Notes: generated from the sequence alone by a model not told the origin. Counted from the stretch's first letter, positions 11,530 through 28,600 are shown. The stretch is 64,000 bases of DNA from Tachypleus tridentatus (GCF_004210375.1 NC_134834.1:153593290-153657289); one strand, 5' to 3'. Made by a program: numbers and translations.

Positions 11530-11990
11530 TTCACTGTATATGAAAGGTACACATAAAATTCACTTTCTGATAGGGGTAACTATACATAATTCATTGTGTA
11601 ACAAAAGGTTACTATAATACAAGGTTACTATACATACTTCGTCGTGTAACACAAAGTTACTATACATATACTACTATATACCAAAAATTTACAACGTATA
11701 TAGTTCATCGTATAACAGCAGGTTATTAGAAATAGTTAACATTAGAACAGAAGATTATATATACATGTAGTTCACTGTATAGCAGAAGGTTACTTGCACA
11801 CAATCAGTTACCTGTGTAGCAGAAATTTACATATATATAGTTTATACCGTGTAACAAGAGGTATTTATATAGATAATTTACCGTAAGGCAGTAGGTTACA
11901 TACTAATAACTTACCATATGGCATGCGGTTACTGAACTTTGTTCACCATGCGGCAACTGGTTATGTTAGTTCACTGTTTATGAGCTACTA
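11530..11990. repeat. Degenerate minisatellite (unit about 40-50 bp)
   Basis: The phrase GGTTACTATACATA followed by TAGTTCACCGTGTAACAGAA recurs about nine to ten times with changing spacing and many substitutions. There is no open frame. The units are more diverged than in the 31-bp array at 10.7 kb. Confidence 0.7.
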
Positions 11991-12785
11991 ACCAGAGGGA
12001 AGGCAACTGGATAGAAAACAAGTAGTAGCAGTTTACAACGCCAACAGGTGGAAGTGCCAATCATGTTATTCACATAACTTCTTAACTTTTGAATTGTTCG
12101 ATCTACTGAACACTTGGCAACACGCGACCCATAGATTTTTTTTTTTTTTTTTTTACATACATACTTTAAAATTATGAATTTATATGAAAACTGAAATACG
12201 ATGATTTTGAATTTCACCTGTGAACTGGAGGGATTTTACAAACCCACGCAGTGCGAGTGCGATTTTCTTTTATGTGAAAGACAAATGTTTTCCAACAACG
12301 TCACTGTAATTTCACTTTTTCATTCTCTAATGTTAATGTATTTACGACACTTCAGTTAAGTTTATATATATAGTGAAAAATATGTGCAAATGATCATACT
12401 TATTTGCCTTATTGTGGTATGTTAATGAACAAGAAGGAATTCTCAGTAGCCACGGCACTTAAATTTCTTGTATACTGGATTACACTAAATTTGTTTATGT
12501 GACCTCCCCCATTATTTATATTTTTTTGTGCGTCAACAATACCAAGCTTGTACCTAAATCGATTTTATTACTGATAAAGATCTCTACTGGTCTATCCTTA
12601 AATTAAAATTCTTTTAGTCAGAATTAGAGTAAATTAATCTAAAAGAGTTTGGGCTTGGTCAAAAACATCAATCGAAATGGTTTAATCTCTTGAATCCAAA
12701 ACTTTAATTAGATCTCAAATCGATCAAGAGATGACAAACCTTAAAAGTTTGTACTTAAAAAGACAGCACATCTATGATCCGTTAT
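11991..12785. other. Non-coding stretch
   Basis: AT-rich, with a poly-T run at about 12138-12154. No gene or named repeat recognised. Confidence 0.5.
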
Positions 12786-13045
12786 ACCGGGCACTCGACT
12801 TGTAATCTGATGGTCGCGGGTTCGAATTCCCGTCACATCAAACATGCTAGCCCTCTTAGCCGTGGGGGCGTTAAAATGTGACGGTCAATACCACTATTCG
12901 TTGGTAAAAGAGTAGTCCAAAACTTAGCGGTGGGTGGTAATGACTAGCTGCCTTCCCTCTAGTCTCACACTGCTAAATTAGGGACGGCTAGCGCAGATAA
13001 CTCACGTATAGCTTTGCGCGAAATTCAAAACAAACGAAACAAACC
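12786..13045 (+). mobile_element. SINE-A copy, well preserved
   Basis: Head CCGGGCACTCGACTTGTAAT lacks the first part of box A. Box B GGTTCGAATTCC is nearly perfect. The body and the tail CTTTGCGCGAAATTCAAAAC with an AAAC-rich end follow. The GCGCA (12991-12995) and TGCGC (13015-13019) arms can form the 3' hairpin shared with the LINE family. Confidence 0.9.
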
Positions 13046-13130
13046 GTCATACCGCGGCTATAAATATGAAGAATTTCTTCTAGACTAAGTGTAATGTGAT
13101 CCCATTTTTTGGAGTCCAAATAGGGACGCT

Positions 13131-13254
13131 TCCTAGTGGCACAGCGGTAAGTCCGCGGAATTAATATGCTAGAAACCGGGTTTCGGTATCTGTGGTGGGC
13201 AGAGCGCAGATAGTCCATTCTGTAGCTCTGCGCTCAATTTCAAAGAAACAAACC
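13131..13254 (+). mobile_element. Short tRNA-derived SINE, C type (best copy)
   Basis: Head CCTAGTGGCACAGCGGTAAG resembles a tRNA box A. The middle is CTAGAAACCGGGTTTCGG, then GTGGTGGGCAGAGCGCAGAT and an A-rich tail. The 3' part contains a perfect 9-bp inverted repeat, GAGCGCAGA (13202-13210) and TCTGCGCTC (13227-13235), with a 16-nt loop. It lies 85 bp after a SINE-A copy in the same orientation. Confidence 0.75.
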
Positions 13255-13879
13255 AAAATTGGACACCTAATTGATGAATAAAAAATGAGTTGCATTAAAA
13301 AATTAAAACTTCTTTACATAAAAAATGCATAGCATCTTATTACCATGCTTTTCATCAGATATTATTTTCTTTAATAAATCAGGAGTGCATTTTGGAAACA
13401 TTTAATAGAAAATAATGATATTCATGAAAAATATATACAATCTAATCATCACAATTCTTATTTGAGGGCATGTTCTTAAACAGTCTGAGAATTTTAAGGG
13501 GCATGTTGCAGTAGAAACAATTGATAAAGTTGTCAGTAATATACAATAAACGACCATACTTAATGCAGTTGTAATTAACCTAGACATGATAATTAATTAA
13601 GAAAATTTTCTGAAAAAAATACATGTTCTTTAACATATTAATATAATGATTTTTCTATAAATGAAATGTTACAGTAACAGCTCTATATAAGCTGATATAA
13701 GCTGCAAACATTTGAGACATAATAAAGTTGAAACTAAATCGTCAAAGATGTTTTGGACATTCAACGCGTATCCCGAAATAAAGCAGACTAATTTAATAAA
13801 TAAATTGCATTATTATACGAAAGTGTTTTTAGAACAACATATATTATTTGATGTTCAGTCAAATAGTGGTATTGAATAT
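13255..13879. other. Non-coding stretch
   Basis: AT-rich sequence with no recognisable gene or repeat. Confidence 0.5.
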
Positions 13880-14625
13880 TTAACTTGACTAAACATAATA
13901 TAATGTTCAGAGACTATAAAGGACCTATTACTCCTTCTTGGCTGTCCCATCCTCTAAACTAAACTAAAACTGTTAAATAACAAAATTAAGCATAAACATC
14001 TTGAAGCCAGTCCCTATCATTTACATAATTATCAAGAATTATCTTAAACTCACTTAAATTTACTGCCTCCTGTTAGAAAAATAGAACTATTAGCTGAAGA
14101 TAACTCTTACTTTGCCAAAATGTATATTTGTGTCCTTTAGTCATATTATTCTCGTCGTCAAGTATGAAAAGTACCAGCACTAAAAATTATCTTTATAATC
14201 TTAAGTACCTCAATCGGATCCCATCTAACTTTTATTTTTTCAGCAGAAAATAATTTCAAATATTTTAATCTTTCCTCATATGGCAAACACTCCATCTAAG
14301 GCGTCATTCTAGTTACTCTTCTCTGAACCCTTTCCGAAAAATCACTGCCCTTTCCAAGCATAATATTCCAAATGTGGCCTAATCTGCAATCAATATAATG
14401 AAATTATAATCTCTTTAGCCTTGCGCATTATCTTGCATTTATTATATTAAAACCTGGCTACCATTTATTTGCCGAACTCACTAAATGATCTAAATCATTT
14501 TATAAAACAGCAATACCCTCTTCGCAGCTAGCAACACCTAAGACTTTAAAATTATCAGCAAATTTAAGTAATTTATTGTCCTTTCGTTTATTTATGTCTG
14601 TAAGATATGCACGTCTTTTCATTTA
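13880..14625 (-). mobile_element. CR1-type LINE fragment (RT C-terminal half to 3' end)
   Basis: Minus-strand translation gives, in order, a degraded RT catalytic block (KFADNFKVLGVASCEEG, where FADD has become FADN), NDLDHLVSSANKW, a HIWNIMLGKGS block, RVQRRVTRM, and PYEERLKYLKLF, the typical CR1-group C-terminus. Stops and frame changes interrupt it. The 3' end (GACAGCCAAGAAGGAGTAAT on the minus strand) also occurs at the end of the larger CR1-type copy near 59.85 kb, showing they are one family. Confidence 0.75.
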
Positions 14626-14755
14626 AATTTAATACAAGAGTTATGATTTAGATAGTTATAAAGGGTTAGTGTTAAATTAGTATTCTTAGAAGAAATAATT
14701 TATCGCAGGTTTGCTAACGTGTTTATGAATCATTTGTTGCGAGTTGATGTCATGT

Positions 14756-14842
14756 TCACGGCTGAAAGGCGAGCATGTTTGGCGCGACGGGGATCCTCTG
14801 ATTACGAGTTGCACGCCTTAACGCGCTTGGCCATGCCGGGCC
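14756..14842 (-). mobile_element. SINE-A fragment: head half only
   Basis: Covers the box B to head region (TCACGGCTGAAAGGCGAGCA to CATGCCGGGCC on plus). The body and tail are missing. It faces a second half-copy 120 bp downstream in the opposite orientation. Confidence 0.8.
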
Positions 14843-14965
14843 AACTATTCAACATGAAGAATATCACAGAAATCTCCATCAGTACAAACTGAAAAAAAAA
14901 AAAAAAAGAATTTAATAGCCCACCCATCTTATAATCATCATCCCTCAAGGGCCCTACCCCCATTC

Positions 14966-15126
14966 CAACCGTATGGGCGTTATAATGTAACGATCAATCC
15001 CACTATTCGTTGGTAAGAGGGTAGACCAAGAGTTGGCGGTAGATGGTAACGACTAGCTTAAACTGCTTAACTAAGGACGGCTAGCGCAGACAGCCCTCGT
15101 AGCTTTACGCGAAATACAAACCAAAC
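14966..15126 (+). mobile_element. SINE-A fragment: body and tail half only
   Basis: CCAACCGTATGGGCGTTATA through the conserved body to CTTTACGCGAAATACAAACC. The tRNA head is missing, and a short internal block near 15058 is deleted. Confidence 0.85.
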
Positions 15127-15332
15127 TTTAAACGTCGTTCTACATCGTAAAAGTTTCCTTTAACCTCATATAACTATATTTTAACATATTGAATTTTATT
15201 ATGTACTAAGCCAGAAACAGTATTGATAACAAGTACCGTAGTGCACACATTTGGATTCATTAAGTATATAAATACATTAAACAGATGAAGCACTGATAAT
15301 TCGTGATGACAAGAAACCCACTCGAAGTAAAA

Positions 15333-15529
15333 ACGTATCTCAGGACGACTAGTTTGGGTATTAACATTTTTACTAAAATAAAAAAGAGAACAACGTTTCG
15401 ACCTTCGTAGGTTATCTTCATGTTAACAAAGATAACACAACCTGAATATGACTAGCAAGGCCGAAACGTTGTTCGATGCTTTATTTTGCTAAAAGCGTTA
15501 ATACCCATGCCAGCCGTCCGGAGATATAC
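15333..15529. repeat. Foldback (palindromic) repeat, about 197 bp
   Basis: Two arms of about 73 bp (15333-15405 and 15457-15529) are imperfect reverse complements; CAACGTTTCG at 15390-15400 pairs with CGAAACGTTG at 15462-15472. The loop is about 50 bp. A core ending GAACAACGTTTCGACCTT is shared with the repeat near 39.46-39.50 kb. It is non-coding and MITE-like, but I do not see a convincing target duplication. Confidence 0.75.
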
Positions 15530-16226
15530 AGTCTTTTAGTACTTAAAATGCTTGGAAAATCCCAATAATTTATCGTGGCACTTTCACGGTTCCACACGTA
15601 AGCAAAAACTAACAATATATCTTGGTAATATAACTAAACGGAAAAGATATATACCTGATACTTAATAAACTATAAATTACTATACATCCGATAGCTCCTG
15701 TTAAATACTAAAAACCATTCATATATATAATTATGAAACACAGGGAAGTAATACGTGTGCAAGACGCACGACAATACGTCAACGTTCTCTTCATTCTTCT
15801 GACTGACTGCATGAATTCATACATTTGGATGACGCATTGCAGGTACTCTACGACCAATCCTGCTGATTGTAACCAACAACGTTGAATGAAGTCCTATCTT
15901 ACCGCCAAACTCTGGCGCACATTTCACCGGGTCACTTTCATGGTTCTACGCGTATAAATAAACACCAAGACAATTTCGTGTAAACTGTTAATAAATTTAC
16001 AATAAGATGTCAAAAAATTGGTTCTAAATAATAAATATTTGTTCTTGTTTTTTTGTTGACTTTTAAAATATTTTTAAAGTATCCTGAAATTGAAGGGTAA
16101 AACAAGCGGAATGATATTTACGTTCCCTCAAAATCCGTTGACATTCGATTTTGACGAGTTCAAGTTGCAGACGATTTTGGACTTTCTTAAAGAAAAAGTA
16201 GAAATTTTATCCATTGTACATCAAAC
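15530..16226 (+). promoter_or_regulatory. Calmodulin upstream and 5' UTR region
   Basis: Sequence before the proposed calmodulin start is richer in CpG than its surroundings. TATAAATA at 15953-15960 is a possible TATA box. A related segment (CACTTTCACGGTTCCACACG, about 15579) lies about 350 bp upstream of CACTTTCATGGTTCTACGCG (about 15932), directly before that TATA-like site, so the region may contain a local duplication. The transcription start and any 5' UTR introns cannot be fixed from sequence alone. Confidence 0.3.
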
Positions 16227-20707
<4,481 letters not shown>

Positions 20708-21430
20708 AGAAGTGGCATATTTGTAATTAAACGTTTTAAATGCTTTTCCACTTGTTGATTACAATAGCATGCATCAACTGACTATTTCGTTTTTGTACTT
20801 TTTACTAGAGAAATTTGTCCTGTTTTTCCTTGTTCTGTCTTTGTTCTTTCTCCAATTCTAGGTTGTGCTTTTGTAAATTACTTATTCTTTGTTATTAAAC
20901 TCCGGTTTTTCAGATTTTGTTTGCAGCACCATTTGCTATTACATAATTTAACCTACATTCCATGTTTTAGCAAATAATTTTAACACTGAGGAATAGTAAA
21001 GTAGAGCACATGTTTAATTGTTTAAACAAACCAGTATGCTCAGTAAAATATAAAAATGTTAAATACCGTTATAAATACATTTTCATTACATACAACTTGT
21101 GAGATGCCAGTGTATCAAAGTTTTAAATAACTTAAATCCATTTTAGTTTAATCCAATTTTTCAGTTTTTTTAAATCACTAAGTTTTTTTATGTTACAATG
21201 TCTACTAGAAATCAAGTTCAGAAACCTAAGGTAATAACAGCACAGATAGGTTGGTGTGTACACAAAAACAGATTTACATTGTGGGTAAGCCTGCATAGTT
21301 TTATATATTGCTGTTACACTAGCATGGTAGAAAAGGAAGTGATAATTTAATTTTTAAACTTGTGTAGTTAATTCCATGTATCCTTTCTTAACAGAAATAA
21401 AAATGCATGTATTAGATTATTAATAATAAA
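20708..21430 (+). other. Calmodulin 3' UTR (proposed)
   Basis: AT-rich sequence after the stop. Candidate poly(A) signals are ATTAAA at 20894-20899, AATAAA at 21396-21401 and AATAAA at 21425-21430. Several signals are compatible with the multiple transcript lengths usual for calmodulin genes. Which is used cannot be told from sequence. Confidence 0.5.
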
Positions 21431-21559
21431 CTGAAAGAGTACTCTTCTCTGTTCAATTGACCAAATTTGACATACATAAATCAAATGTTACAAACATTTG
21501 TATCTTAGTCATGTGATTTGATGGGGTCTGAGTGCAAAACAAAATTTTTGTCCATATTG

Positions 21560-24500
21560 GTTGGTTGGTTTGGTGTTTTATGGCGCAACTAGGCTATCTG
21601 CCACAAACAAGTAAAATTCATAAAAGGAAATTAAGATAAAGCTAAGGTTTTAATTTCTGAATTAAAACAAAAGTTGAGTTACTGCTATTTATCTAATTTA
21701 CAGCAGTAAAAGAGAAACTACAGTAATACAATTTGCAAAGGACTTTCTATGACTTGAGTGTTTGCACAGACAACACATTGGTGCATCAGTCCATGACTGG
21801 AAGAATGGCACAGCATTTCATAGTGTACATCATCAGGTCTAACTGATAAAGGGCCAGTTTGAGTTCCACCAGTGTAAAGGGATGATTATAGTCATACACT
21901 CAGCTCGAAAGGAAAAAGGTGATTGCTCTGCCCGAGTCTCGATGGCTAAGGAAGTGGAGGACTATGCAGAAGTACTAGCAAAAGCTTTTGCCTAGGGTAT
22001 CAGTAATTTCCTGGCCATCAGAGAGCAAGATCAAGAAGGGGACAGAATTATATTACCTACTGCCTTTTTGATTCTTGTCCCATATGACTTTCAAACTGGT
22101 GGTACAAGATATGGTGGTTGTGAACGTAATTCAAGAGTCCTTTTAGCTTTCAATTCTTACCCACTAAGCATGTACACAGACTTGCTGGAAAATAATGCAA
22201 TGTGAGAGTATGGGATTCCTATGAAAAGTATCTCCAGGGCCATTTTTGAGCCTTCCATACCCTGTGGCAGGCAGGATTCCTCCATGGATGAGGATATTGT
22301 GGAAAACTTCAAAGTTTTAGGAATGCAGTCAGTTCCTGCTGCCACACAGTCATATATTGATGGCAGGATCAAGCTCTGAGAAAACAGTGAAAAAGGGCCA
22401 CTTTGCTTGATTCAGATTCCACTGGGGCATGCAAGTTTGGTGGCACTGACCATGGCAAGTATCTCAAAATTATAGGAAAATGATCACTGTCTCATGGATT
22501 GTCAACTCTCCATGAAAAGTGGGAGAATAGTGAAGGAGAGCAAACTGAGAGATCAATAGCACTAAAGGACACACTAGGTGCATGAAAATAAGTATAAGAA
22601 CCACTACTGAAAAGAGAAAGGATGTGATAAGAGAGCATACACTCTACAGAACAACCCCTCCCATCAATATCAGCACTTCCAACAAAGGGGATGATGTCCA
22701 TTAAACTCCCACCAGGATTAAAAAAGAGAGTACAAATGTTAAATGAAAGCATAGGTCTCTCCAGATGACAGGTGAAGAGAAACAGCAATGGTAAGACCCA
22801 AAGAAATACAGATGGTTACAGTTTCCAAGGGTGGGCTACATGCTGATCAACAAACAGTGCCATCCCTCCATGCCTTCGTCTGTCACATAGCCTGTCATTT
22901 CTGTACCAAGAAAACTGCCGAAAGGTGACTATGTCGGCAGGTTTCGGGAATGTTTCCTATAAGGAAATATGTACAGGATGGTAGAAAGCAATCAGTGCCT
23001 TTGTTATCCAGATTAAAACATAACCCTTGACAGTTCCATTGTATCAAGGTGCCCATTTTTATTTTTGTGTAGGCAAATTGGGTGAAGAACCCTTCTAGTT
23101 ATGATCATGTTTTTATCTTTATTTGAGGGAGGTCTGTTGACCTTAATGGATCCTGCCCTGGGTCAGTTGGGCAGGTCTTTGCTGTTGGAAGAGGATTCCA
23201 GTGACTGAGGACATGAACAAATGATAGTTTTGCATCTTGAGGTGGAAGATGTACCAGAGGAAATGCCTGTATCCATAACCAAAGAAAGGGGATCTTTGGG
23301 TTTGCTGGAATGTATGTTAGGTACAGAGATGGGTGGTGAAATTCATCTTTTTTAACCATGGAGGTCAAAAGACTTCGTTTGGTTTGAAAATGATTCTTTT
23401 GGAGGTACAGAGAGATCCCATCTGCACTCCTGCTGTAGTAATTGAAGGAAATGCAGCAGAATATGTCTGATATGAAGTGGTGGACAACTTTTGAGACTCA
23501 AGTTAAGTAATGTTTTGAATCATTTTAAAATACTGCACCTCTTTTACTTCCAACTATTTGGGGCAAGAACAAAAGTAGTATGGGTGAGAGTCATTGCAAT
23601 TAATGCAATGAGGGTCCGTTTCACACTTTTATGCATCATGGTCCTTGCCACCACAACAAGCACACGTCAAGGAACCACAGCATGACGTCTTCGAGTGACC
23701 GAACTGCTGACATGGGAAACATTTGAGAGCGTTTGGAACCAATGGCCGTACCTTGCAATTAAAATAACCTACCTTGATGGGGGCAGGTGGACGTGATGTA
23801 AATGTCGGAATGAGAACATTGGTTGGCATCATAATTCCTATATTTGTAAGTGGAGATACGCATCACTACAGAAACTCCTTGGGTGGAGAAACCAGCAAGA
23901 ATCTGACTCGGATGTTCTTCAAATCCCACTCAATAACTCTTTGTGACAAATTCAAAGTAGCATGAGGTGTTACCTCGATAGGTATATCCCCAATTGCTTT
24001 TGAATGCAAAAGGAGTTTACTGTGGTGAGATGTGGATGTTTTCACCAATATGTCACCTGAGTGAAGCTTCTTTACTGACTTTGGAGAGCCAGCAAGTTCC
24101 TCTTGTCCTTGCTGAACAAAAAAGGGAGACATCTGTCCTGCAGGTTTGTCTGAAAGAATATGTAATATAAGAAAATGAGGTACAGATGTTGAAGATTGCT
24201 GCTAGAAATCTTCAAGATGTGGTCATTTACCTATGGACTGTTTTTTCACTATTTTAAGTTTTTATTGGGAATATCCATAATAATAAAATTTGGTGCCCAT
24301 TGCCCCTACCCACCATGGAGCCCTAGGAAGGGATGCACTACAATGTCAAACAAGGACACTGCAACACCACCAGGGTTTCATGAGTACTATACCCAAACAC
24401 CAGCATCAGATACAATATCCACAACACCTGTTGAGAACATCCAATACTGGTACTTGGTTGACCCTAGTCTAAGTGGACTAGCCAACTGACTGAAGGGGAG

Positions 24501-24715
24501 CTCCCTGTCTTCAGCTGTTTGTAGTTTTATAGCATCAAGAGATAATTACTTTTTAGACCCCTCAACTACCAGGATCCTCTTCTACCCTTCACAGGTCACC
24601 ATGCATGGCAAACACGTGGGTGGATGTTTAGTTCCCAGAGTAGGTAAACTGAAAGAACAGAACTTTCCCTGGGAGGTCCCCTCACTATGGGGTCCATATT
24701 AAATTGAATACTGAA
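21560..24715 (-). mobile_element. I-type LINE copy A, internally deleted
   Basis: Reading on the minus strand from 24715: 5' UTR, ORF1 (about 24250-23060), ORF2 starting with ATG at 23056-23054, then endonuclease and the start of RT to about 21800. The copy then jumps to the end of ORF2 (21755-21800) and the 3' UTR, ending at 21560 in CCAACCAACC. Compared with copy B it lacks about 2 kb (RT core plus RNase H) and about 0.5 kb between ORF2 end and 3' UTR. The ORF1 CCHC region survives as CFPCQQFGHSKTSC and CACCGGKDHD. Many stops and frame changes make it inactive. It lies between the convergent calmodulin and EAPP genes. Confidence 0.9.
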
Positions 24716-25458
24716 AAACATGGATTAGAATTAGAAATTTGCTTTCAGCTTTTATTTTTGTCAAAATTTAATATTTTTCATATTAAGAATTAATTTGGAA
24801 GTGCATAGAAATTTTTTGGGCACAAGTAGTTTTTGAAAAGTAATACTTCTTGATGCTATAAAACCACTAATAGCTCTAACTTTTATTTCAATTTAAATCT
24901 TGTAAGAAAGTGTTTTGACTATTTTTGTGAAAGTGTGAATGCAATAAAACTATGGTTACAGAAGAAACCAAAGTAAATTAAATAAATAGACAAACTGGTA
25001 GACATGTGAGTGTATTGACTAATTTATATTGTCTTCCAATAATTCCATTTTTGTTCAAACTTTTGTGAAGTTTGATTGTATCAAGGATACAATCCTTTTC
25101 ATCTTTATATGAGAATAATTTTTCTGTCTAAAAACAAGTTTTGAGCTTTGTTGTTACAAAACTTGTACCAGCTATTTTATAATATAACCACATTGTGTAC
25201 CATATATGCAGGGTAGGCTAATGCCAAAACCAAACCAGTCCAAACAGCAAGAGTAAAGGATCATTTGTTTAACATCAAAGAATCTTAATAATCCTGCCAT
25301 ATATTATTCATAAATCTGTGTTGCTGTCAGTCATTAGTGATTTTCAGAATTAGACTTTACACTTGAGTATAAACCAAGATGTAGCCCTTTTGAACAATTT
25401 AATATTTGTAGAGAGTTTATTCTTTATAAAAATTAAGTACATTAGCATACATATACTG
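24716..25458. other. EAPP 3' UTR and intergenic sequence
   Basis: The minus-strand EAPP stop is at 25459. On the minus strand AATAAA lies at 25421-25416, about 40 nt past the stop, and is a candidate poly(A) signal. The rest is AT-rich with no feature recognised. Confidence 0.45.
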
Positions 25459-25693
25459 TTAGTAACTAGCCAACACATTAAAAAAGTGATACACTTCTTC
25501 CTTGTCAATAACAGCAACCTCTGTGTTGCACACAAAACATTTCACAGGATGGTAAATATCAGAATTACTGCCATCAATAGGAAGCCCACCTCGCTTTGAT
25601 TTCTTCTTGTGTGAATAACGAAGAACTTGTTCATTATCCACCATACAGTTTGTAACAAACATGGCTCGATACTGTGTCTTGTACAGTTCATGT
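25459..25693 (-). CDS. EAPP: EAPP exon 4 (C-terminus)
   Basis: The acceptor TTTATTTTTAAG precedes ACATGAACTG. It encodes the rest of Arg, then HELYKTQYRAMFVTNC through HFFNVLASY and TAA. It holds the last Cys of the first Cys cluster, a basic KKKSKR stretch and the second CxxC (CFVC). The most conserved part of the protein is here. Confidence 0.96.
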
Positions 25694-28600
25694 CTTAAAA
25701 ATAAAAGATAAATTTATAACATACTATTGACTGGTTTAGTCTCTAAGATTTTAATAACCCAAGTCAATTTTTACCTCAAAAGCTCAAATTGTATGTCAAA
25801 TGCTCTGAAGTTCATTCCACTAACAACAAACAATTTACATACAGTATGTAACTGTTAGTGGCACAATAGTTCTATATTTACTGTCACACTGGAGAACAAC
25901 AAAGAATAAATCTGTTTCAAGTACTAAGGGCAGCAAAATAAACTTAAAAATTGTCTTGATCCAAAATTTTCTAAAAAACAACAATGAAAGGGTAATATTT
26001 AACATTATATTTTAAGTCAAAAGAAATCTGAGTGGTTGAACCTCATGCTAGTACTCTTACCACTGAGCTGTCTTGAGAGCAAAGTTATCTATATTCAGCT
26101 ATGTTCACATGTAAACTTGGTTGAGTGTGATCCATTCATAGTATGTTGTGGTAGATACAGTCCAAATCATAAGAAGTTATCCAAATATTAATAACTATTT
26201 TAAAGTTCCATTAAGAAACCACAAAAGTGTAATATTTAACATTAAATTTAAAATGAAAAGAGACTGCAGGACCCCTGGCTAACAGGACCAGTGCTCTATT
26301 GCAGCTATTTATGAGTGCACCACCTTCCTCTTCAATGTTATCTTATAAAGTTTATTGTTTAATACATCATAATCAATAGACAAGTAGATCAAATCCTAAG
26401 AAGTCTTTCCAGAGACTTGAACTCTTGGATAGCTTAAAAAATGGCACTGTTAGCCAGAGATACAAAGCTCAACCAGACCTGAACTTTATTTATCAGCTTT
26501 TCATATTTAAAATTTAACAATATTTTCTAGCACTTTTCTGTGTTAAATTACAGTACTAACTGCTTATTTCATGTAATTGAGATTTAATGATTTACCCTTA
26601 ATATATAAAAACTATTTTTAAAAACAAAGGTTGTATTTTCAGCTATGAATATTTTTTAGACGTTAGTTCTACAGAAGACAAATGAACCAATAAAACACAG
26701 ATTAGGTATGAATGGAATTTCAAAAAAAAAAAAGTGGGGGGGAGCAGCATATGATAACAGTAGAATAGAGATGAAAGACTACTGTTAAAAACAGTTGCTT
26801 TAAACTACTAAAATGAGTTAACACTAACATTGAAACTTTCTAAATTTTGTTTTTTAAAGCAACTGAAAAGAATAAATATACAATAAGGAACAGTCTTGAG
26901 GTCTCTAAATAACTAGCAGATTCGAGATTTGATAAACAAGTTTACTGTGCAAATGCAAAACATTACAAGTCCCTGAACACTAACATTATTTTGAAAGAAC
27001 TAATTCAAATAACAGCAGATTTGCTTTGTTTTTGTTTGTAAAACTGTACAACAATACAACGGTTAACAGATTTTTTATTATTATTATTGAGTTATTAAAT
27101 TTTAGTACTAAAAATCTCATTTTACCTTTAATAGCAATATTTGTGATCAAATATACATGTTGATATAAGCACAAAATTAGTACCTGGTTTAGTAAACTTT
27201 TTTGGGTGTGCATGTGTTCTCATAAAAAAAAAAAACTGGTTGAATAAAGGTCTACAGAACTTTAAATCTCTTAGATATCATTAGGTATGATGATGGCACA
27301 TTTGTAATTTTTAAGAAAGAAAAGTATGTAAATTTGTTTTTAGAATTTGTTGAGAATAAAGCATGTTTTCAAAATAAAGGGAAAAATCTATAAACTTCAA
27401 TGCTCTCACATTCTTCAGGAATATGTTTGTTTTCAAAGTAGATGAGATTATATGAGATCAATCATGCACTTAAAAGTAATATATAACAAAGCAACTGAAA
27501 CTTCATATATCTTCAGATGTATTCAACAAGAAATTGATGGAACTATAGATGAAAAATAAATTCAAAATAAAATGTTTCAATAATAAATAAGATGCAAGGA
27601 TCAAAGAAACCTTGTGTATCAAGAAACTGAAATTAAAGTTGAATATTAATAAGGATAAATATAGAATATATTATTATGATTATGGAAAGTGAAATATTGC
27701 ATTCCATGCAAGATGCGAATGTAGAGCATGATGGTGGTTTAAATTAGAATGTAGAAGTCTGCACTCATAAGTTCATCCTCAAAAACTAGTGACTTATATT
27801 TTATAAAGTACTTTGCAGTTTAAGTTATTACTTAAAGAAAACTACTGAAAATTTGTGCTTTGTTGTTTAAATAGATTAATGAAAAACATTTTTGTCACAA
27901 TATGAGAGCATAGGTTATTAAATCTATTACATGGTATGCTGTACTCTGAAAAAAGCACTATGTAAATTAAAAACAATATTTTCTTTTGGCTATTTATTCC
28001 ATTGTGAGACATGTTCTCATGCATCATACCCCATGTATCTGTATCATGTAAAACAAATTTTCTTTTATAATTCATACATGCATTCACCAAAATATTAATT
28101 AACAAAGTATCACTGTTCATGGCTGGTGTCATTAAGATCAACTGGCATAAAATTTACTGTTGTTGACCGATATGTCTTCATAAATACACATAAAAAACTC
28201 TCTGAACACAGATTTCATACAATCAAATAATACAAGTAACTTCAAATCCTTTTCCAAAGAATGGAGATATGTCAAGAATCATTGATACAATTTATTCATA
28301 CAACACTGTATCCATATATCTTATGTTATGAATTAGAATGTCCTTCTTTCAAATGCTCACTTTCACAGCATAGGCTTAATGACCAATTCAAATCACAGAA
28401 ATCTGCATAAACATGATGCAAGGGAGCAAATGGAGTGACATTATTGTAACTACAACATCATCAATTCCATTTACCACTTAACCATTTTGTCCAGTACATA
28501 CAGGACTGAGATAAAACTTCTAAATATAAATGGAACTGTAATAAAAAAACAACTTTAATGCATTAACACAAAGTTATTTATTACAAAAAAAAAACATTGT

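Noticed and set aside
22157-22788. Open frames with secreted-protein-like Cys content between the two host genes
   Set aside because: They align with the linker and endonuclease parts of LINE copy A ORF2 and are fragments of it.
25363-25599. 78-codon plus-strand open frame over EAPP exon 4
   Set aside because: It is the antisense shadow of a well-supported conserved exon.
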